Below, in pieces: positions 46,180 through 56,400 of a stretch of 64,000 nt of DNA. Source of the DNA: Kalaharituber pfeilii (taxonomy: Eukaryota > Ascomycota > Pezizomycetes > Pezizales > Pezizaceae). The translations under genes and the position numbers were made by a program. The notes beneath the pieces were generated by a model, which had not been told where the DNA came from, made no database searches, and was given only the letters and a program-made list of their open reading frames with translations. How positions within the stretch are numbered: position 1 is the stretch's first letter; each line of letters begins with the position of its first letter. The DNA is taken from contig WHUZ01000033.1 of assembly GCA_015179045.1 (NCBI GenBank), positions 62,001 to 126,000 of the forward strand. Reading direction: 5' to 3'.

Positions 46180-47189
46180 GGGGAGGGGTTGATCCCGTGG
46201 GAATGGAGGAGAGTTAGAGGTGAGAGACTATTCGTGGTAAATTTTGTTTACAGAAGCCTCCTAGGAAAGGAGGTGGACGTTGATGGTGTTATTTCTGTAT
46301 TGTGCGCTGTTTGGATAACTAAATTTTTGTCGCTGCGCTGGTTAGTTAATGGTTATGAGTTATGTAAGAAATCTTCATTTGGTCATAAGCATGGTTTTCA
46401 ACGTGTCATTTATCATGTGTATGGTTTATGATGTTACGATATGTTATGTTTTTTCTTGTTATTTTTCTTTTTGAGTTCTGATTGAGGAGAAGGTGGGGTG
46501 GCGGGTGGGTGAGGAAGAGGGGTGGGAAGAGAAAAGGGGAAGGAGAAAGGGCCGCGAGCGGAGAGAAGGGGTGTGTGTGGACGAGCTTGAGAGGTGCAAA
46601 TGTCACAAACGTTCTAAAGGTGGTAAAATTCGTAGATATACATTTACTTTACACTTGTAGGTAGCTGCAGTCTCGAACCAGTAGCTGTTCATGAGGGAAG
46701 AAGGTTTTTTTCATTTCTTTTTTTTGGGGGGCATAATTTCTATTTTTTTTTATTTTTTTTTATATATTTATTTTTTCTCTTTATATCTCGGATAGCTTTA
46801 TGACTCGCCTTTGGGAGTTGTTACTATGTATCATAGTTATGGAATAAGTACTGTTTTTGTAGAATGAGAGGGCCAAAAAAATTAAAAACAATTGAGAAGG
46901 AAAATTGAGAGAAAAAAATGAGTAGGGGTGTACTGGTATATGCATGCATGTGCAATTTCATGCGAGTCGAGCATTCAAAAAAAAAAAGGAAAAAAAAAAA
47001 AAAGGCGTTGGGGTTTGTTGTTGCATAGGGGATAATAAAAGCTGAAATTTACTTGGTTCAAGGATGGGGCTGGAGGAGAGAGGTAAAATAATATTTATAT
47101 CATAACAAAAATAAAATAAAACAAAATAATGGAGATAAGTGACGATTTGCCGTGGTTTCGTTTGTTCCTGTCTTTATTTTTCAAATTGC

Positions 47190-47222
<33 letters not shown>

Positions 47223-50200
47223 GTTTAACACCCATGATACAGGACATGATAAGTTACATGAATTTTCATCCTTCACATCAATTCAATCCCTTGTAGGGCA
47301 AATTCTCCGCTCCCCCCTTTCAATTTTTGCTCTATGCCCCAACAGCGCCACCAGCGGCAATAGTCCCATGTGCAGTCGATGGCCAAAGGAAATGACAATC
47401 TCGTGCATAAGCGGGGAGAAGGCTTTTTGAAAAGTAGCATGATCACAACGAAGTAGTTGATATCGAATTATAATTTCTACCATCTCGTGATGGAGGTTAC
47501 AATAAAGTGCCAGGGAGATGTACAGAATTGAGGGCCCTGGTTCGATTCTCACGTCGACCAGGGGAAGAGGGTTGATCCAGCATCTTTCTGAAAGACGAAC
47601 TGTAATGCTTCAGATTCCGTATGACTCAATTCTAGTGGAACCAGGGCAACCTGTTTTGAATTTTCGCTGTACAGTTAACCGCATTATATTGAAGAAGCCC
47701 CTCATATCCCACCAATCTCTTAGGACTCACAAATCAACCTTGTTCCCACTTCAGTAAAAGAACCATTTGCAGCAAAACCCTTCGTGATACCCACAGGTTG
47801 TTTGTTTTTAAAGAGGTATACCCCCTCGTGCTTTGAAACTCATAGTTCAACTAGTCAGACTTTCCGCCGGCAGCCATAGAGACCTGGTCCGTCTAGAGCC
47901 CCCGTGACCCCTTACCGGTTGCTTGTTTTTTAAGAGGGGGTAGCACCTCCGAATCTAGTGCGCTTGAATAAGCATGAACATCCGCCCAGCACAGCATGAA
48001 GGTGAGCCACCTGGGTATGTAGTATATGAAAAGAAAATGGGAACGATAAAAAAAAAAGAAGAAGAAAGTGGACGGATAGCCGAAACGGTGCACAAGTTAA
48101 TAGATAGTTGTAGGTGGATGTTCTGAATTTCATGTCACGTGCATGAGACTCCCTGCGGCCGGAATAGAAGTCCAGCCTCCAAAAGTAAGTCCTCAGTTAC
48201 TGGTCTGTACTCTTCGCAAAACAGGTTGGAAGTATCCAGATGCTGTGTTTTTTTGCGATGATTAACTGTGAGACCTAAAGATCACCATAAGCTTGCTCCT
48301 TTTCCCTTCGCATCCGCATTCTGTCCCCTCCGTCCGTCCATCATGAGGGATAGATCGTAAGTTGACCATGATCCTTTAATGCCATCCCCCCTCCTCCAGT
48401 GAACTATTGAGAAGGCCATCATATATCACTGTCATATCCGCACACTTTAAAGCCTGTATTCTCACATAAGATTACGCAAAATATTTGACAACACCACCCC
48501 TGACGCCGTCCCTGTGAAGCACCAAATCCCTCCGTTTGGAAGTTTGCCAACTGATGAGCGTGGACGGTGAGGACTCCGGGGAGGAATCTATGCCCATCAC
48601 GAAGTGGAGGAATCCCCAATCTGAAGTCTGATAATGCTTCTATACAACAATTTGTCAAAGAGGAGGAGCAAACAGTGCACTGTGAATATGCCCTAGTTTT
48701 AGTTCTTCACCGCTGCTCAGCCATTCCAGCATTTTCATATATGCGTATTTCAAAGTTATATTGTAAACCCTGCCACCTATGGCTCTCGGCTTGTAATGAA
48801 CATGCGCAGGCTGGGAAATACTATATCAAAGGGTGGCACGGCAAATGGTACTGGTATGGATAAGGCCGTTGCTTAATGAGAGGAATGTGCAGACCAAATT
48901 CGATGATACCTGGTTAAGTTTGTGTGAGAGGGTTTGGTCAGTAGCAGGAGAAGTCAGGCAATGCTAGGAGAAACCTTAGAGCCAAATGCGACAGTATAAA
49001 TGCGAGTGATTTGGAAATAGGAATTTTCAGGGACCCAACTGAAGTAGAAGATGGAAACCCATATTGCCGACTCTATAGCTGAGAAAAGTTGCCTTAGTTC
49101 AGACTATAGGCTGCTGTTAGATATATGGTTGGAAGAGGGAAATTGGGCTATAACTGGAGGTTGGAGGTGTGTATTCTGAAGCAAGGACCTAATGTTTCGT
49201 TGGTTTAGGTTTAGATTGTTGCTCTGGCACAGAATTCCTCCCAATGGGCATATCTAGTATCTAACACTCGTAATTAATAATGCCCTTGAATCGACAGAGC
49301 TTGAGTGAGAGCAAGTGCTCTATTAAGTGACCAATGTACTATGCATGCTCTGGTCCACCGAAGAACATTTCGGATTCGCAATACCTTTAATCCAGGATCT
49401 AGCTCAATCAATTGTGCCAATCTTTCAATATCCGCTACGTGTATCACCACATTCGCCTTTGCAATCCAAACGTATATACGAACGATACTCGCCTTTCACT
49501 GAAGCTTGCTTCCTTCCCAACACTCGATCGACCCGCGTGAGGTTGTTGGATTCCTTTCGGAGCTAGCAGTTGTGAAGACTTGCAGAATAGAAATTCAAAA
49601 GCGTTAATCCATAGCATCGATGTATAGAGGGCTTTGCTACGTAACCAATATGAAGGGAGAAGACGACAGGTGGAGATGAGGGAGTATGTGTTGGGGAAGT
49701 AAAACATGCTGTGGACACCGATCCCGCATTCTTTTGTCTCATGAATGTCATTCATAATGTAGCCTCCCTGGCACAGATGCCGAAAGGGGAAGTAATTGAT
49801 GCCAAGATCCTTAGTTCGGTATAGTACATGACGTCCTGAGTGCAGTTTAAGCCCACCTCCCCTTGACAATTAATGAACCTCAATCCCCTGTTCGCAAGCC
49901 TGGCAGCAACATAAGCTGATCTTCTCATACACACACGGCAGCCGAACCGAGGCAGGATCGAGGGTACGACCATCCAAAACCAAGCTACTAATACCAAACG
50001 CAGTGAATTTTGTAGCCATCCTAGAATGAGTCAGTGTCCAATATATCTAAAAACACGTAAGTTTAAGTAGAGTCACATCGAGGTTAAGCAATAAAAGATA
50101 CTAATAAAATATTGCATGAACATTGCGAGACAGGAAAACCCATTCTGTTCTGAATAGAGTTGATTTTTGAGAGTCCGTTGCAGTCATCTACATCAGCTAT

Positions 50201-50500
50201 CCATTTTCCGTAGTTGAGTTCAGTCTAAAGTCTTCCTTCTCTGGTGGGAAGATATGAACCGCTTCAAACATTGTCCAATTGTTGAATCAAATAGCTTGAT
50301 TGACAATGCCTGAAATAACAATTGCCATCTGAGGTACCAATTCCATCACGAAAGGAATTCTTCGAGGCCCGGAACACTGTGCAGATTGATGTGCTGATAC
50401 CACAGATCATCACTCATATCAATGTCACCTTTCCAGTTAGCCAAACATCATCTATGCATACAGTTATCTCTCTTAGTTTTACACTCAACCATATAGTGTC
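46180..50500. other. Long intergenic region, no gene recognised
   Basis: The first kilobase is T/A/G-rich with homopolymers (poly-T about 47194-47222). A micro-insertion lies at 46661-46687. Two similar blocks of about 45 bp, each with GGTTG(T/C)TTGTTTTT and AAGAGG, lie at about 47784-47827 and 47904-47950. A small ATG frame of 49 codons on the minus strand (about 50019-49871) and several longer non-ATG frames near 49.4-50.0 kb are unassigned. No tRNA could be folded around the TTCGATTC near 47541. Confidence 0.4.
46661..46687 (-). repeat. Micro-insertion: motif between perfect 7-bp direct repeats
   Basis: CAGTCTCGAACCA (46668-46680, motif on the minus strand) lies between GTAGCTG (46661-46667) and GTAGCTG (46681-46687). 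Confidence 0.6.
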
Positions 50501-50866
50501 CTAATGGAAGTGGACTTTGAAGATCAAGACCGTTTTGCCAATAACCTTCACGGAGTCACGGATATGAGCAGTGCTGATAGGTATGATACTCAGCGTGAAG
50601 AGGAAGTTTTTCTCGGTCACAGAACCACTTTGACGAAACCCACCCAGGGCGATGTCTGAATTGTATACATCGAAGAATTGTGTACAGTACGGGAACCTGA
50701 CCAATTCAGTGGAACCATTCGGAGATTCTTTCGTCGCTGTAAAAGTGTGTACTAATTGGAAACGAGGCACTGGTTTGCGAAGCCGAAGAGACACATACCT
50801 TATCTGATCTAATCCTGCATCTGATCCTACAGTGACACCTCTCGTTGCTTGAATAGGTAAATCGTC
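50501..50866 (-). CDS. Candidate terminal exon of an unidentified protein
   Basis: From an acceptor TTTTTAG the frame 50866-50501 stays open for 121 codons to TAG. It has a protein-like composition (DDLPIQATRGVTVGSDAG, VPRFQLVHTFTATKESPNG, TQFFDVYNSDIALGGFRQ). No family is recognised. A GTAAGT donor lies only 30 nt upstream (around 50896), too close for a normal intron, so the upstream structure is unresolved. Other frames at 51240-50977 (minus) and 51405-51601 (plus, ending at a GTATGT) also look partly coding. The zone could hold a degraded or multi-exon gene. Confidence 0.3.
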   Translation of the reverse strand, partial: DDLPIQATRGVTVGSDAGLDQIRYVSLRLRKPVPRFQLVHTFTATKESPNGSTELVRFPYCTQFFDVYNSDIALGGFRQSGSVTEKNFLFTLSIIPISTAHIRDSVKVIGKTVLIFKVHFH

Positions 50867-52539
50867 CTAAAAACGAGTGTATGCATAAGTACTTACCGGA
50901 CTAGAATAATCTACGATGAGGCTCAGTATAATCCTTGCCTACTTCCTAAATGGGAACTTCTCGGCATTCTCGAATATCAACCTTTTAGTCTACGTTCCAC
51001 TTCGCAAAAAGAGCGGTCCCCCTGGGAAAACACACTCCCAACACGCTTACTTTGCGTTCCAACACTTTTACCATGGACTGAAACGTTCGCTCGTATCTGA
51101 AGAACAGAATATTTCAGCATACTGGCAGAATGACTAGATACTGCACGGTCTATACACTCTAGACTTATACGAAGAAGGCAGGTGACTCGTAATGTAACTA
51201 GAATGGTGTCAATTTCTCCTCTTCCGGAATGTAACTGCAAATGGGTAACTCTAGACGATGTATGTACACTTTTTCTTACCGATAATTAACCAGGATTCAT
51301 GATCCAACTGTTATGGAAGAATTATATTTGCGCCAGGAACAGGAACCCTTGGCTACTCGTCACCTAACGTATATAGCAGTACTATCAGTCCAAACTCGGT
51401 TCAAGTGACCTCCACGAATCGGTCAGAAGCTCCATCAATACTGACGTGTGAAGATTTCGAGAATCATAATCACAAATCTGGTGAAAAGCAGACTAAGTAC
51501 CAGTCTTCTCACATGGAAATGATTTACAGTGAGATACTCCTTCATATTGAACTGCTTATCCCAGTGCCGACACAAGTTATTGCTGCCAGGAATACATTAT
51601 TAAGTATGTACGAGCACCTCTCAGCTTACTGTCTATTTCTGCAACCTACAGGGTCATGCAATCAGATTAATAATTCTTCTGCCCACAAATACTAGTAATG
51701 CAACTCTGCCAAGCACTCGTACTTGAAAGCAGTTCAAATTAGCAGTCTGAACGATTCTGAAAGTATAAAGTGCATATGCAAGCACTGTCTCTCTCGTACA
51801 TGTGTTAAAGTCCCGGTACAAGATCAATCTCTATTACTTTGTTTCTATCCAATCGTTCACCATTTGCGACAAATAGCGGTGCCGAGACTACGTAAGGACA
51901 CTCACGTGGGACCCTTAATCACGACAACGGTGTGACACATGCATACATCTTACTCTATGACACGACATATTCCTCCGACCTTAAAGCCCTGAACCCTTCA
52001 CTCCCGACAAATAATCCCGGAAGCGAGATATAGAGCTGAGGAGGCATACACGTGGGGCAGGGAAGGAGTGTCTCAAGTGTACTTTGGATGTTATCTATGT
52101 GCATGGAAGTGTAACCTTGATTGAACGATAGTGCCATAGAAGCGGTTGATATAAACCAGACTATGGTTCATATCACTCCGATGATGAGGGTACTAGGCTA
52201 CTAGTATTATTCATTGATAAACGACTCAAGGTGTTTGAGCTCGCCATTGCATAGGTCATGATCGCGGCTGCGGCTGATGGTTAAAACGGTTGGAACTGCG
52301 TTGCAGCTTTGAAACATTGACTGGGTATGAGAGCAGAACATCGACACATGTGAGCTATTGTTCATGACTCATGCCAATTCGAAGTACTGATTGATGTACC
52401 TATGTGTAGGCGAACAATAGGCTCACCACAAAGTGAGATCAGGGCAATATTCAGTTGTGATTGCTTCAAGAAATTCGACTCAAGGTTCGGCACTGGGTAA
52501 TCATCCCATCATATATATAAACGGTTATTGCGACCCAAG
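50867..52539. other. Unassigned region with possible exon fragments
   Basis: It contains the open frames noted with the preceding entry and a micro-insertion at 52313-52345. Nothing else recognisable was seen. Confidence 0.3.
52313..52345 (+). repeat. Micro-insertion: motif between 9-bp direct repeats
   Basis: TGGGTATGAGAGCAG (52322-52336) lies between AACATTGAC (52313-52321) and AACATCGAC (52337-52345), matching at 8 of 9. Confidence 0.55.
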
Positions 52540-53016
52540 TTAAGCCTTTATACATGTACGGAGCAAGAGCATTACTATACCGATAACTCTCTGATATATG
52601 TTAACTGGTTGAGACGATAAATACATCCTCCAGATGCCCTGCCATGGCGAACAGCTGCAAGCGGGGTTACATGATAAAAAAAGAAATCCTCCAGATAGGA
52701 AATGGCCCAGTCTCGAACCGGAAATGACTTGCAATATCCGTCCTGCGTTGCAACCTTGCAACTCTTTAGTGTGCGTATTCACAAGGGTTAGAGTAACCCC
52801 GCAGTGAATAGCGGCATGAAGGGCATTGTTCAAAATACCCTGCTCTACTTCATATGTCCTGAAACCAACCGTCGGGCACTGGTAGTGGTGGCGGTGATAG
52901 GTTATGATGATCATGTTATTTTGTTCTCTTTTGGCGGCCATTGGACAGTCTGAATTAGAGACTTTGTTGTAAGTGGGATGGAGTACAGTCAAAAGCTGGA
53001 CCAAGCATTCAAACAT
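52540..53016 (-). CDS. Hypothetical protein, 158 residues
   Basis: An uninterrupted frame with a true ATG at 53016 ends at TAA at 52540. It is Cys- and His-containing (MAAKREQNN, HRHHYQCPTVGFRTYEVEQ, NPACSCSPW) with no signal peptide and no known domain. The frame runs through a micro-insertion (52698-52726), whose core would encode part of GSRLGH. This weakens the case for a conserved gene unless the insertion is old. Treat as a candidate only. Confidence 0.25.
   Translation of the reverse strand: MFECLVQLLTVLHPTYNKVSNSDCPMAAKREQNNMIIITYHRHHYQCPTVGFRTYEVEQGILNNALHAAIHCGVTLTLVNTHTKELQGCNAGRILQVISGSRLGHFLSGGFLFLSCNPACSCSPWQGIWRMYLSSQPVNIYQRVIGIVMLLLRTCIKA
52698..52726 (-). repeat. Micro-insertion: motif between perfect 7-bp direct repeats
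   Basis: GCCCAGTCTCGAACC (52705-52719) lies between GGAAATG (52698-52704) and GGAAATG (52720-52726). Confidence 0.6.
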
Positions 53017-53367
53017 TTCCGACTTCCAGTTTAACCCTCCCAGTCACACGTCTGCACAGGTTCCTTGTGTCAACTGGTATATTTTTTAGATTAGGGGGCA
53101 ATCACGATAAGACATCCACTTGACGTGTTGGAATCAAGTATCCCTCTGCAGCGCGAAACCTCAAATCTGATGTCAGCAGGATTAGGCTAACGGAACGTCA
53201 GGGTGCCAGTGCCCACCACCATTGAAATGGTACAGTGATTGCTGAGATGTGGGTTCAGCTACCTAGATTGAGAACTTAGTGCCATTTTCAGGTCCCCAAG
53301 ACTATGATAAGTAGAGGTAGATCACCATGCCAGTTTGCAATGGAAACACGGACATTTTCCGTTGGCA

Positions 53368-53950
53368 TTAGATTTTGGATTCCGCGCTGCTATGGGATAG
53401 CCAAGCGGTGATCCCAGCTATAATGAAGGCCAAGAATCCGATAACTATAGCAAGGGCACTTTCTTTACCTGTGTACACAAAGAATCTGGCCCATCCCTTC
53501 ACTATAGCCAGGTTTTCACTAAAAAGAGGTTCATTATTATTATAGCTAGAGTCACCTGTATACCAAAAGAACGCTGAGCATCCACTCCATGTTTCCAATT
53601 TCTTGATCAAAGGTATGGAAATTTTACACGTTGTTGCCATGGAGCCAGGGTATAGTACAGACCACCTCCGGAGTGACACAGACTAAGGAAACAGTACCTA
53701 ATGCCAATTGAGGAATACTTTACAGTTGTCAAGGCCAGATCATTCAATTGATAATATATCATTAGGGTACCACGATGCGGCCCGGCACGTGCCGCATAAC
53801 CGCGCCTAATTTACCTGGAGGCATGGTAGCCTCATGAGCAAGCGCAGACGAGAGTAATGCCAGTATAGTAAGGATTAGAACCTGGCGCGCGTGTATCCTT
53901 AACCTCATAGTTGAGGAACTTATGGTCATAATGGCAAGCACCGCACACAT
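53368..53950 (-). CDS. Candidate small membrane or secreted protein, structure unresolved
   Basis: A 5' frame (from ATGs at 53950 or just below) encodes a good signal peptide (RLRIHARQVLILTILALLSSALA) followed by HEATMPPG, then a GTAAAT donor near 53811. Downstream a frame from an acceptor TTAG near 53677 runs to TAA at 53368. It encodes a Cys/Trp-containing stretch and a C-terminal membrane segment (ALAIVIGFLAFIIAGITAW) with a short tail. The donor is in phase 1 and the clearest acceptor in phase 0, so a middle exon or another splice choice is needed. A type I membrane protein is the likely product if the two parts belong together. Confidence 0.35.
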
Positions 53951-54891
53951 AAAAGGCTGCGCCTCCAGATGTTGCAATTGCTTATAAAATCAATGGTTGT
54001 GTTGTGCAACACTCTATGCTCCAAGCCATACTACTCTATTCTTTCGAATTCTGGTGAATAAAAAGGAATTCTCAGGTCGCTGCGATGAGCTGTCCCACGT
54101 GCCTTCATATTTTCCTGATTTTCGGCTAGCTCTCTCGCTTAATATGTACTCATCTGGTGTGTGGGGACCAATATTTGCAATATGGCCGTTAATCAACACA
54201 TTTTGATCAAAACTCGATAAGCGCACAACAAAAGCGTAAAAATGCCTAACTGCATATACTGACTGGTTGAAACTGCCTCAGTAGAGACATAGTACAAAAG
54301 ACTTAGATACCTAAATAGGAGGGCAATAATGAAGCTGTATTTAATGGCAGAGGGAATAATGATTAGAAACCCTAAAGTATCAACAGTGGATTACCTTGAT
54401 TGCATTACTGCAAAGTAACATAGACAAGTATAGAATCAATGTATGTTGTGCCTTTAATTTTGCGAATTTTTGTAAAAAAGTCATTGAAAGTTAAAGAACA
54501 AATTTTGGTGGAAGACCTCAACCTGAGTTACATACTACTAGTACAAATTAGGTAAGATTACGTCTTAGTAAGAAAGAAAAATTTCCTAAAGAGTTATCAT
54601 AAGTCTAAAGTTATATACCACTTGCTTTTATCCACCACTTGCCAATAACTTTTATATATATTCCTGAAATTGTTTAGTTGCATAGGTATATCCATTAGAG
54701 TATGCATTAAGAAGTCGCATACAGTGCTCGAACATACAAGCAGTACTTATAGGAATGTAAAGTAGTAGGTATAGTACGGTACTTCGTAAATCTTCAAAGT
54801 TATATTGACAGTTCTCATGAGCATAATATTTTGCTGCACACCAAAATCATTCAATAAAATGTATGGTAGGAAGGAAGGGCAAGAGGCGTGG

Positions 54892-54974
54892 TGTCCTCGT
54901 GCCCAGACTATTTTTTCAGCACTGGGTCTTTGCACCTCTTGGCAGCATACAGTGGCCGTCTGGGTACGAGAACA
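54892..54974. mobile_element. 83-bp mini-element with inverted ends and 9-bp target duplication
   Basis: The left end TGTCCTCGTGCCCAG and the right end CTGGGTACGAGAACA are inverted repeats (13 of 15). GAGGCGTGG (54883-54891) and GAGGCGCGG (54975-54983) flank it, matching at 8 of 9. Ends, size and duplication length match the element at 28388-28474, although the interiors share little. Confidence 0.72.
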
Positions 54975-55517
54975 GAGGCGCGGTATCACGCATGGTACAG
55001 AGAGAGGGGAACAAAGAGCGAAAAAAAAAAAAAAAGGCTGTATTAGTAAGCAAAATGATTAAAGCCGTCCGCAACCATAGCCTAGGTACCTTTACACACA
55101 TAAACATATGGCGCTATTTTCGGTTTAGTGTGAAACATAACTGGCAAATCAACATTGACATGGTCATGGCAGTGGCTTCCACATTGGGCTTGTCCACCAG
55201 GGTATGATACGAGATTGTTTGGCAGTGAAATTGCGGGGAAAGCACATGCGCAATCCTTCAAGTTCTAACTTCCATGACAACAACAACTGCAATAATAATG
55301 ACTTTATGCATAACATGATAGTCATCGCCTATTTGATGAGGTTATTTACATCTTGGTGACTAAGGCTTCATAAGCGCGAAGGTAGATTAAATTGGAGATT
55401 TCAGCTCTATCTTTTTGCGGTCCGGTTATGTCTAAGCGCTCCCACTATCCCCGCCAATCAGGTTGATAGCAACTCCGTACTTCGTACCGGCGAAGGTGGC
55501 AGTTACTCGTTATCAGC

Positions 55518-55571
55518 ATTGGGTGCGGTCCTGGTTACGAGACTAGGTGCGGTCTCGTGCCCTATTGGGTG
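55518..55571. repeat. Nested micro-insertions
   Basis: CTGGTTACGAGACTA (55531-55545) lies between two perfect copies of GGTGCGGTC (55522-55530 and 55546-55554). Removing the 15-bp core and one repeat leaves a CGGTCTCGTGCCCT segment lying between two perfect copies of ATTGGGTG (55518-55525 and 55564-55571). The simplest history is one insertion followed by a second within it. Confidence 0.65.
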
Positions 55572-55754
55572 ATGCAATTCTGTTTGCTGATCAGGAGGTC
55601 TGTTCGTATATAATTCAGCGGGTTCTTAGCCCTCGAAAAGTACCCAATGCTGGAGAAGAGTACTCTTCACAATTCCATCTGCAAAGATGGCAATCTCGGC
55701 GCCAATCATACTAACGCGGTAGGGGAACAAGCTTTCTACTTATAGGTCACTTCC

Positions 55755-55778
55755 GTAGGTCCTAGTCTCATGGTAGGT
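55755..55778 (-). repeat. Micro-insertion: motif between 6-bp direct repeats
   Basis: CCTAGTCTCATG (55761-55772) lies between GTAGGT (55755-55760) and GTAGGT (55773-55778). The repeat is shorter than in other cases, so confidence is lower. Confidence 0.4.
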
Positions 55779-56400
55779 TTCGATTGCCTTCCAGCCCTCC
55801 TGGCTACGTCTTTGCTTTGCTATTTACGGGTAGTCTCATGCCACCTCATGTGCCAGCCACCAAAAAATATAAAAAAGAAAAAGAAGAAAAGAACAGAAAA
55901 GGAAAGAGAGAACGCTGCTGCACGCAACTTCTACTTAGCACGCTGTTTTGACGACGGTTGAAAAGGTACTGTAGCCGTCGGCCGGATTACTCCTTCAAAT
56001 ATACGGTGCTGAAGAGTGCTGGAACACCACGCATCGTGCGGTACGAGGGACCTTACCTCGAGTATCTAACTTGTGGGCAACATAACCCGGGCGCTGCACA
56101 CGAGCCGGGGACCTATTGGCGATCAGCCACTGGAGGGGGAGGGCATGATGGGGAGATTATCTTGCTGCGTGTTCCAATGGTACCATGGCCTGATATGTGT
56201 GTGCGTGTATCACGGTGTATTGTTCACGCAGCCGTATCTGCCCTTGCGCATTCGCATTGTGGCCCAGAATGGCGCTCCATTCTTCGCGCCTAGTCTGAGC
56301 TTGCACCATCCTGGCAGAATCGCAAAAAGGGAAACAGTGAAGGGTTTCTGCAGAGCGAGCTAGCCAGTCGCCCACAACGCTAGCCGCAAGCAGCTGCCTA

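Larger units (their letters stand above)
53951..56400. other. Gene-poor region rich in dispersed motifs
   Basis: AT-rich at 54.2-54.8 kb. It contains the 83-bp mini-element (54892-54974), the nested insertions (55518-55571), and motifs at 55755-55778 and 55829-55842. A degenerate motif lies near 55203. Open frames are short and without domains. Confidence 0.45.

Noticed and set aside
47500..47570. Possible tRNA because of GGTTCGATTC near 47541
   Set aside because: T-arm stem does not pair and no A-box or acceptor stem could be found at the right spacing.
52540..53016. Assignment of the 158-residue frame to secreted RNase-like proteins
   Set aside because: Only a vague Y.C....F spacing resemblance; no catalytic His/Glu/Arg pattern and no signal peptide.
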